Below the pieces are notes generated by a model. The model was not told where the DNA came from and made no database searches. It was given only the letters and a program-made list of their open reading frames with translations. The translations under genes and the position numbers were made by a program. Positions 56,699 to 64,000 of a stretch of 64,000 nucleotides of DNA are shown piece after piece. Location of the stretch: contig SDUX01000005.1 in NCBI GenBank assembly GCA_008729055.1, forward strand, positions 732,801 through 796,800, in the 5' to 3' direction. Each line of letters begins with the position of its first letter. The first letter of the stretch is position 1. The DNA is from Pyropia haitanensis. Its lineage: Eukaryota > Rhodophyta > Bangiophyceae > Bangiales > Bangiaceae.

Positions 56699-57016
56699 GG
56701 CTCCGAGAGCGCGTGGCGCCCAAACACAAGGTGCGTTGTTGCGGGCTCTGAAGGTACGCACGACGGTCAGCAGTGACGAAGACCGAGTGCGTTCTGCAGC
56801 GTGGCGCCGCGCTCTTGACATCGGCAAGTTTGATTCTCAGCTAGGGGCAAATTTGTCCCGTCTCAGGGCTCAACCTGGGTAGTTGAGACGTATGGCTGTG
56901 GAGTTTCCATCAAAATCCCGAACAACGGCGCGGATCCTCTGCGACTCCTCCCCAGGGACCGATCAAAGCATGACGATCGTCCCGGATCCTCGGACTGCTG
57001 CGGATGCGCATTCCAG

Positions 57017-57039
57017 GATTGTATTACCGAATAGGGCTC
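57017..57039. repeat. Right Harbinger terminal inverted repeat
   Basis: It reads ATTACCGAATAGGGCTC at its outer part, the complement of the left end. Confidence 0.75.
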
Positions 57040-57640
57040 AGGATCTTAACGAGGTCCGTTCCAGAACCCATACCGACTTGAACGATCGTTACCACGATCG
57101 ATTAACGACTTTTTTTTAACGATAGGTTCAACGACTGCCAATCTTAATTGAGGGGGGTCACTGGGATCTGAATAAGACCGAGTTATAGCAAATACATCCA
57201 CTTTTCAAGAGGCACTTTCACGCCGTTTCACGCGGTGGGTGGGCCAGCAACGCCGTGGATCGCACCATCTGTCGTCCACCCCGCTATCGACCGCATCGCT
57301 CCGTGAGCCCCCCACCCTTGCCAGCCACCGTCCGCTTCTCCCCGACGAGGCCTTCGGATCGAACTTCTCACCTTTGAGTTTCTGTGCTGTCTCATTGGTC
57401 AACTACGCCTGGGTAACCCACGCTATGAGCGCTCTAGCAATCGACAACATCCTAAGGTATGTTTCGACGCGTGGCCGTGAAGCGGAGTGAAGCAATTATG
57501 TACCGCTGTGGACTATGGTGCAGTCAAGCGGGGAAACTTTTTCTGGTTGTCCCCATACAAGGTAACCATGCGAGTTTGCATCGCTTCCTATTTTCTGTAT
57601 TTTTTTTTGCTCGGCGCTGATCGTGTTCTTCTCTTTTTTT
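57040..57640. other. Intergenic, no gene seen
   Basis: A CGTTAA/AACGAT-rich stretch (57,050-57,125) adjoins the Harbinger end. Short frames only. Confidence 0.4.
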
Positions 57641-57651
57641 TGCGGGCGCAG

Positions 57652-59149
57652 TGATATACATGAGGCCGCCTGTCTGGTAAAGGATATTGTTGATTGTACC
57701 TCTGCACGGCACCTGGCTTTTGTCTGCATCTCGTGTGTCACTCCCTTCCTCCACTCCACCCTCGCTACGGACGAGTGGCTCGCCAGCGATGCAACACTCA
57801 GCCAGGCGGACCAAGACGCACGCCGCACGGCAGCAGCCCTACCGATGAGCACCAACAAGCGCTCCTACAAGACGCGCTCAACCGACGTGGTTTTGGGGGA
57901 GTGCAACCGCTGCTCTGTCCGTGCGCTGCTTCGGCGGCGTGTGGCTGTTGACGGACCAACCTGCTGTCAGTCTGTGCGGCACCCCACGGGCACCTCTGCA
58001 CTGGCGCGCTACACGCCAGCTCCTGGGATTCTCCCATGACTTTAGACCGCTGAGAAGGCGGCGTCACAAGCAACCCTTCCAGTGTCCCGGCGCGCTAATG
58101 TATTCTCTCGCTGCCGGAGTGGGAGCGAGCGGGCTGCTCTCTTGGCGAAGGCTAGCGTCAACCCGTCTGGCTTAGACGTACTTGCGGCAGCCGCCGCTCT
58201 GCAGCTAGCGCCTACTCCTTGTCAAGTCGGCCGAGTGGACGGTGTGTCTGTCGTCCCAGCGCCTCCAAGATATTCTGTCGTGGCCTCTGCTATTCAGACT
58301 GTGGCAATTGCTCCGAGCCACCCTGTATTCGACGGTCTTGCACAGCTGATGTCGCTGCTGGACGGGTAAGACGGCTTGGGGCCAGCGGAGTTGGTGCTGT
58401 TTGAAAAGCTGATGGTTGCCCACTTGCGAGCCACCAAGCCAAGCGAAATTTTCCTCCAGTTCAAGAGCGGAGTGAATCGACTGTACGTTGTGGCCCCCAC
58501 TGTGTGCCGCGCCGTCGACGGGCGCCGCCAGCTGACTCACAGAACCACGGTGGCAGCCGGCGTCGTTGGGCCACTGTTTGCAGGTGCTGGCGGCGCGTAC
58601 TAGAAGAAGCTCAAGACCCTCCCTACACTCGCCCGGCGACACGAGGGGATGTCGGTGGTGCCCATGAAAGGCCGCTCTAAGCTCTTTCCGAGCCTCCGAG
58701 CTCAATTAGTGACCAGCACGACGTTGAGAGGGGCCCAACGGAGTACGTCACAACATGCGTTTGGCGGCAAAGAGAGCGGGCTTACCAGCCGGGAAGTGCT
58801 CCGACGCGTGCACAAAAATCTGGGCGACCAATCAGGTCGGCGAACCGTCGCTGACGAGCTGGGCGCGCGGCTCGTGAGCCACCGTGGAGCCCTGGCTTGT
58901 ATTTTTGAGGAGCTGCTCAAGTCTTTAACGTTTATTGAGCGTCATGTGCGAGATGCCAACGGCGTGCCGACAGCCGCTCTCGAAAAAGCTGTGCACTCAA
59001 AAGAGCTGGCAACGACACGCCAGGAAATTGCTTCCAAAAAGAACTCTGCTTCTTCGAAGCCATTTGGCCATAAGGTAGCTTCCATCAGGAAAGCTTTCAT
59101 CCAGGCTGTTTGGGGACCTCTCTGTACGGCGATAAACGAGCTGTCGTGA
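57652..59149 (+). pseudogene. Degenerate frame of an unknown, probably transposon, protein
   Basis: I do not recognise the family. After a T-rich tract ending in GCAG (57,651) a single frame carries natural protein sequence for about 500 codons. It has in-frame stops at 58,037 (TGA), 58,043 (TAG), 58,367 (TAA) and 58,601 (TAG), and ends at TGA 59,147-59,149. Visible segments are DIHEAACLVKDIVDCTSARH, YSVVASAIQTVAIAPSHPVF, PAELVLFEKLMVAHLRATKP, VRALLRR and a C-terminal Lys/Ser-rich helical region (LACIFEELLKSLTFIERHVR). It contains no obvious DDE, reverse transcriptase or zinc-finger pattern. GGTAAGAC at 58,366 could instead be a splice donor, so some stops might fall in introns. Its place between two mobile elements suggests a transposon origin. 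Confidence 0.4.
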
Positions 59150-59666
59150 GTGACGGACGCTAGTGTAAAATCAGACAAAAAGTTTCTGCTTCTCCTCGGT
59201 TGACCAGTATCGGCGCGATGGAAGGGAGTCTTCCAGACGTGGCGCTCATTCTAGCAACCGTGGCGCACCTCTTCAGCAAGAAAGCGTCTTATGTGGGTGG
59301 CAAGCCCACGTGTCTGACGACATCCTCGCGCGGGCGCAACAAAATGCCAAGAAGAGCCAGCCCCTTTTTTTTTTCATTGGACGTTCGAGTTCAAAGGGAT
59401 GGCTGTTCTTGAGGAGGTGCCGGCTGGCCAATGAGGGCCCAGTCTGAAGGCGTTTTGTTGAAACGGTCCTCAAGAAGACGCCAACAATATCTCCTCTCAC
59501 AGACACCCTGAAGGGCCATCCCCAAGAAGAGGCCACCAAAAGCCAGAAGCAGACCGACGACCACTCAAAATCTCCACGACTTTCGCCGAGCCATGGAGGG
59601 CGGCCGAGAATTGGACTGGGACGCGCACCTCATGGGGCCCTCCAAATATAGATCGACACCCACGGC

Positions 59667-59723
59667 GCTAGTGTCTATTCTACCGTGGGCATCATTTGAT
59701 GCCCTGGGCATCATTTGATGCCC
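59667..59723. repeat. Left inverted terminus with tandem palindromes
   Basis: About 57 bp: an outer 18-bp arm, then two copies of GGGCATCATTTGATGCCC separated by one T. Confidence 0.75.
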
Positions 59724-59727
59724 ATTT

Positions 59728-60429
59728 TCATCTTGTGTTTACGGTATGTTCCCGACCTCTGCGGCCAGTTTTGACTGCAGATTCGGACTCAGCGCGGCGT
59801 GTTTGTCCTTGGGGCAACTCATGTGCATCCAAGCCTGCGGCTGACTCGAGTGGCACGGGTTTTCCCGCGCGCGCCCGCGCTCCAGGTGCCTTGTTCAGCA
59901 CTCTCTCGAGGAGGGCCCCAACCACAGCACGCTTGGCCTCTGTCTGTACGCGAGAGGCTTGGGAGCATCCTGAGCAAGCAAGGGTACCATCTTTTCTGCC
60001 GCTCACGCCACCCTGGTGAGTGTGGGTGGAGGCCAAAACAGCCCCTTGCACTGACTGCTGGCTGATGAGCGCAAACACGGCAATGGCAGCGACGGTGAGG
60101 ACGCCTCGTGTCACCCCCACCTCCACCCCACCTGTACTTCTTCCATCGTCTCGTCTAAAGTCAGTCTGCTCTGCGCGAATAGCGCCAGCGGCACCCGTCT
60201 CACCTTCCCCCCCCCCCGACCTCCTGTTGTTCCCCCGAGACCGACGGACGGAAGGGCGATTCTGACGGAAGAAGAGGTGGAGCTTGGGGGCTTGTGCGCG
60301 TGTGCGTACGTCCGGCAGTAGGCCTGGAGGGACGCGGGGAGTGCTGGGTTGTGGTGACGCGCGCCTTTTTCCGGAGTAGGCGTGCATTTGGCGCGCCACG
60401 CCGCCGCTCGGCGGGCGGTGGGTGGGCAC
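59728..60429 (-). CDS. Possible membrane-anchored protein inside the TIR element
   Basis: I do not recognise it. The open frame runs for 234 codons and ends five bases inside the left terminus. It has a basic, Ser/Arg-rich N-terminal half, one hydrophobic segment (VLTVAAIAVFALISQQSV, about residue 120) that could span a membrane, and a Gly/Arg-rich C-terminal half. It begins at a non-ATG-like position in the available frame, so the start is unclear, and it could be part of a spliced gene captured by the element. Composition alone could also keep it open. Confidence 0.25.
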   Translation of the reverse strand: MPTHRPPSGGVARQMHAYSGKRRASPQPSTPRVPPGLLPDVRTRAQAPKLHLFFRQNRPSVRRSRGNNRRSGGGEGETGAAGAIRAEQTDFRRDDGRSTGGVEVGVTRGVLTVAAIAVFALISQQSVQGAVLASTHTHQGGVSGRKDGTLACSGCSQASRVQTEAKRAVVGALLERVLNKAPGARARAGKPVPLESAAGLDAHELPQGQTRRAESESAVKTGRRGREHTVNTR

Positions 60430-60824
60430 GGAACGAGACCGCTCTGCATAGATTGTAGGCTATCGAGAGTCCGCCCGAAGTCGAGACGGCCATGGCGTCG
60501 TCGTAGGACAAAAAAAAGTCCCGAACAGGTGTCAGGGCGTGGGGGTGGAGCGGTTGGTTGTGCTCTCACTGGGATCCGTGACGCTGTGAGGGCCTCTTTG
60601 TAGGCCCCCATCCACGAGACCAGAACACCCCCAGCAGAAAATAAACTCCCCAAGGACCTTCCGAGAGGTGCAAGGAAACTGGACCGTCAGCGAGCGCTTG
60701 GTGAAAGTGCCGCATACGCTTGCTAGAGGACAGAAAGGCAAAAAACGCTTCATCCGTAGGCACCGAGACAACGATTTATCTATGCAGGCGCGCTGGAATG
60801 GGCGATTTCGAGGTCGCGGATCTC

Positions 60825-60889
60825 GGGCATCATTTGATGCCCGGCCGGGCATCATTTGATGCCCAGGCCCGGTAGAATAGACACTAGCC
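60825..60889. repeat. Right inverted terminus with tandem palindromes
   Basis: About 65 bp: two copies of GGGCATCATTTGATGCCC separated by GGCC, then AGGCCC and the 18-bp outer arm ending CACTAGC. Confidence 0.75.
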
Positions 60890-62045
60890 TAAAGTCTGCT
60901 GAAACGATGCAACGCGACGCACGTGTCATTGCCGTCCCCACCGTGCCATTATGGATCCAGGATCCGCCTGATCATTTAGCGTGTGATTGGTCGGAGGAGT
61001 CAACTACGCCATGACTACAAATCTAGCGCGCCAATAACTCTGCCTCCCTTCTCATGTGAAGCGCCTCACCGAGACAGCGGAGGCACAACGTATGCAAGCA
61101 CGCACACGTGGAATGTCTACTGTCGGCCAGATATTGCTGTTCTCTAAATTTTGTCCGATCCGGTCAATGTCAGGATCTTTGCGAAAACGTACCACTGTTA
61201 CTGAGGTATACTGGGGGATACTCGTGGTTGGTGCCACACAGCACCCCAGATTGGGCTGAAATAGTCTAAAAATGGCCCAGTACAAATGTTCGCGGACGCG
61301 TATCTCGAGAACAGCGTGTACTAGACCCTCTCACAGAGGCCATTCTTCCAATTGGGGATACATCGCCTGACCAGTATACTCCTGAACCCCCCTCCACGAC
61401 GCCTCTGGGAGGGGGTGTGCGGACATGTCACGGTCGCCAGTATACCCGAGAAGGAGTTGTGGAGAGCTACTTACCGCGACCTCAGAGCCCTCGCGTACCA
61501 TTGTCATGTCACGCTGCGTGTCTGGAGCACCGATCACTACGTTGACCACGCGCACTATGCTACAAACAGCGCTGAGAGCGCCTGTCAACAGACCACGCGG
61601 CGGTCCCTGTGGTGGCTACGTCACTCACGGAAAATACTGTACGTTGCAAGAAAGCGTGAATTGTTCGTCCAGGAATGATTCCCCGGGGGCCGCTTTCGTA
61701 CCAGACCCCTCCCCGCCCCCCCTCTCCCCGCCTCCCCCCCCACATTCCCTGGCCGGAGAAAGGGGAGGCGGGGGGAGCGCCGGCGTGCTGGGCACTCCAG
61801 GCTCCCCCCGGTACGCCCCTCTAGCAGCTCCAGGCAAGGGGAGGGGACGGGCCCACCGGCGTGCCCCCAGCCGCACCCTCCTGCCAGTGCGCATCGGACT
61901 GGCCACCAGCTACCCGCCACGGCACACCCAGTGCTCCCCACATGGTGCCGTCCATGGTACGCAAGCAGCCCACTCCCACGCCTGCGCCAACGCCCAAGCC
62001 CACGCCCAACTAAACAACAATACAACGATACGCATACAACAAAAA
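60890..62045. other. Intergenic, no supported gene
   Basis: Moderate-GC sequence to about 61,680, then C-rich DNA with a C/T homopolymer region (61,710-61,760). Frames are short or compositional. No retroelement polymerase was found, although the LTR copy B at the right would place internal element sequence here. Confidence 0.4.
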
Positions 62046-62465
62046 ATAAAAAACCAGCACCGACAGACACACGCGGCTCGCCGCGGCAACAGAAAAAGAC
62101 CACCAGCGGAGTAGCAGGCCGCAAGCACCAACAGCGAGACGCGCCCCGCCGCGGAAAAAGAAGAAAGGAGCCAGCAGGGGGGCGGCCGCCAGCACCGACT
62201 GGCACTCGCGGCCCGCCGCGGCGACAGAAACAGACCACCAGCAAAGTGGCAGGCCGCCAGCACCAACAGACAGACGCGCCCCGCCGCGGAATAAGAAGAG
62301 AGGAGCCAGCAGAAGGGCGGCCGCCAGCACCGACAGACAGAGGCGGCCAGCCGGCGCAAAAGAAGATAGGCGCCAGCAGGGTGGGCAGCCACCAGCAGAC
62401 GGACGGACGCGACCCGCCGCGGCAACAAAAGAAAGGCACCAGCAGGGTGAAGGCCGCCAGGACCA
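62046..62465. repeat. 67-68-bp tandem repeat array beside LTR copy B
   Basis: About six diverged units share CCGCCAGCACCGACAGACAG, CGCCCCGCCGCGG, and an A-rich segment followed by CCAGCAG. The first two full periods measure 68 and 67 bp between CCGCGG boxes. On the minus strand they read as a repeated Cys/Trp/Leu/Gly-rich peptide (SVGAGGRPSAGSSLL-like), but the non-multiple-of-three spacing makes stable coding unlikely. The array directly abuts the LTR's inner end. Confidence 0.75.
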
Positions 62466-62472
62466 ACAGACA

Positions 62473-63036
62473 TGAAGCATCCGGCGACCCCCCGGACGGT
62501 CCCGGCTGCCCAGAGGCGGACGGGCGCAGGACACACCCGTACGGGAGGGTGGCGGGCGCGGGCTAGCGGTCGCAGAACGAAACGGGTCCAAGGCGGAGGG
62601 CCGGATCCGGTCTCGCGCCCGTCCCGTGATCGAATCATGAGGGAATGCTTTGTTGTATTTGTGAGGGTCATCCTGGAGGGAAATTACTAGAAGTAGCTGC
62701 AGGGGAGATACTGGGGGAGATCGACGAAGATAGACTCGGTCTCCTCTCCAATGTCTTCCGAGGGGTTCGATAGGGGGGCTACCGAGCCAAAGGCCGGTAC
62801 GCCCTCCTCTTGCTTTTAGATGGGACAGCAGGGCGCCCGTGGCCCTCGTCCCCTGGAAAAACAACTGCGCGTTTGCGACCCTCTTCCCCGTGTGCACGAC
62901 CGTGCATCTCTGACGACCCTGCCGCCAGGCGCGTGTGGCAACAAATAACGCCCAGCTCGTAGTTCCCTCTTCCCCTTTACCTCCCCCTTTCCCCGGGGGG
63001 TATTTCTGGTCCCGGAGCGGTCGATTCTATACCACA
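62473..63036 (-). mobile_element. Long terminal repeat, copy B
   Basis: This is the 564-bp reverse-oriented copy of the 2,100-2,665 LTR. On the minus strand it starts TGTGGT at 63,036 and ends CTTCA at 62,473. The two copies differ by scattered substitutions and a few small indels. The sequence after the inner end is unrelated to that after copy A, so the two do not belong to one element. The five-base flanks (TTCTC, TGTCT on the minus strand) do not match, arguing against a simple solo LTR. Confidence 0.7.
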
Positions 63037-63039
63037 GAG

Positions 63040-64000
63040 AAAACGCCACAATGACTGGTCACCGCAGCCGCCACCCCGATGACTTGCGCGCCCTTGCCCA
63101 GCGGGCCGCTTTGGCTCGCCCGCCGGCTATCGGCCTCGGTCGGTCCCGGTAATGCGGCCTGCGAGGAGCGCGAGCGTCGTGCAACAGCGGCGGTGGCCGC
63201 CAAAGTCGCCGGCAAAAGATAGAGGTGGGGGATAGGGCCGCTGGGGCAACGCCGCTGCAGGTGCCGGCGTCGAGGCGCCCCCGCGACGGCCGTTGGCCGA
63301 CGGCCCCCGTTCGGCGGCGGCCGGCGGCCGCGAGCTCACTCAGTCCCCTGTGTCGTGGCCTTGGACCGCATCCGCCTCGGCGGACTGCACGCTCCCGCCG
63401 ACGCCGCCGCCGCAGTAGTCACGCATCTCGGTGGCCGCATGTTTGGCGACGGGCGCTCTAGGGCCGACTTGCTCTGCTCCGCCTGCACGACCCTGGACGC
63501 AGGTCCCGCGCGTCGCGCCCGGCGGGAACGACTGCGGCCATGAAGTCCCTGCCGCCGCCGCAGCCCGCGCCAGCGCCTGTGACGCCCAGCCGCTTTTTCC
63601 GCCGCACGCCCGCAGCGGCGCGGACGAGTCCGACGCCGACAATGACGATGGCGGCGTGCGGGGCGCGCCCGGCCCCGCCGTCGATGTCTTCCCTAGCTTT
63701 TCTTTCCGCCACCGCCAGCGACAGCGGCGGCGGCGCCACCGCCGCCCGCAGCGCGCCCACCAACGCCGCAAAGGCAAGAATACATGGGAAAGAACTGCGC
63801 ATGCACCCTCACCGCGCCACACAAACAATGCCGCGCGTGTGAGCATGCCGTCCTCGAAGCCTTGAAGCACACAACACGTCGGCAACAACAGTCACATTTT
63901 GCAGTGTCCTTCAGGCTTTCATGACCACATCCGGCACCTGAACACAGTCAATACAACACAAGCCCTCACTCAAAGAGAGTCTGCGCACGCGTCGTCCAGG
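63040..64000. other. Right edge, possible partial gene
   Basis: GC-rich DNA with overlapping open frames on both strands. The plus frame 63,431-63,865 has an acidic patch (GADESDADNDDGG) followed by a very basic one (FRHRQRQRRRRHRRPQRAHQ), a pattern more protein-like than pure composition. The minus frame 63,802-63,458 begins with a signal-peptide-like MRSSFPCILAFAALVGALRA. Neither has a recognisable domain, and the window ends shortly after, so I leave the strand open. Confidence 0.25.

Larger units (their letters stand above)
51675..57039. mobile_element. PIF/Harbinger transposon with two genes
   Basis: This is a 5.4-kb element bounded by inverted repeats. The left end reads GAGCCCTATTCGGTAATGCA, and the right end is its complement with few mismatches (57,017-57,039). 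GAGCCC/GGGCC-TATTCGG starts are typical of PIF/Harbinger and Tourist termini. Subterminal similarity continues inward (CAGTCCGCGGATC against CAGTCCGAGGATC). Inside are the two genes expected of the superfamily: a DDE transposase on plus and a Myb/SANT-like protein on minus, facing each other. The three flanking bases differ (TCA, AGG), so no target duplication is preserved. In-frame stops show the copy has decayed. Confidence 0.8.
59667..60889. mobile_element. 1.2-kb element with palindrome-bearing inverted ends
   Basis: Both ends carry GCTAGTGTCTATTCTACC (inverted at the right), followed inward by two copies of the near-palindrome GGGCATCATTTGATGCCC. Left copies are at 59,687-59,704 and 59,706-59,723; right copies are at 60,825-60,842 and 60,847-60,864. 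The spacers between copies differ (1 bp and 4 bp). The unit looks like a non-autonomous DNA transposon. No target duplication is obvious. One minus-strand frame fills much of the interior. Confidence 0.7.

Noticed and set aside
59667..60889. CACTA (En/Spm) element
   Set aside because: The termini read TAGTG...CACTA, the reverse of CACTA family ends, and no TNP2-like transposase is present.

Overview
The window is nuclear DNA from a eukaryote with an extremely GC-rich, alanine/glycine/proline-codon-loaded genome. Intact host genes are few, introns are scarce (a 14-kb ATM gene reads with no evident introns) and transposon relics are plentiful. This combination fits a bangiophyte red alga (Porphyra/Pyropia-like); a GC-rich green alga or haptophyte cannot be excluded from sequence reading alone. 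I saw no rRNA, tRNA, CRISPR or bacterial-type operon structure.

Layout. 1-5,480: GC-rich low-complexity DNA, a coding relic, then a 566-bp LTR followed by a decayed gag-like frame. 5,490-8,060: a minus-strand gene of unknown function split by a 600-bp insertion. 8,060-9,970: low-complexity spacer. 9,973-12,835: an NT-C2 domain protein. 13,000-18,760: intergenic DNA with two large imperfect CCG/CGG blocks and a foldback element. About 18,940-32,918: an ATM-type PI3K-related DNA-damage kinase, followed tail-to-tail by a minus-strand gene with a UBX-like ubiquitin fold (33,165-34,680). 35,000-39,950: intergenic DNA with a coding relic. 39,951-41,113: a low-complexity protein packed with RRxS motifs. 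41,570-43,590: a four-exon HAD-type phosphohydrolase. From 43,970 to the end the window is mostly mobile DNA: a Tc1/mariner-pogo-like element with terminal inverted repeats (44,809-46,824), a hAT-type transposase relic (minus, 49,432-51,482), a PIF/Harbinger element with two genes and recognisable terminal repeats (51,675-57,039), an unknown degenerate frame (57,650-59,149), a 1.2-kb element with palindrome-bearing inverted termini (59,667-60,889), and a second copy of the first LTR in opposite orientation next to a 67-bp tandem array (62,050-63,036).

Two patterns cross the whole window. First, the reading frames of the ATM, NT-C2, UBX-like, RRxS and HAD genes repeatedly jump exactly at long G or C homopolymers, so conceptual translations are broken although the protein signal is continuous; run-length error in the assembly is the simplest explanation. 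Second, the transposon frames have decayed mainly by in-frame stop codons rather than by indels, as expected from C-to-T mutation of methylated DNA. The host genes encode genome surveillance (ATM), a probable ubiquitin-system protein, a membrane/cytoskeleton-type C2 adaptor and a small-molecule phosphatase. They are unrelated neighbours, not a pathway.
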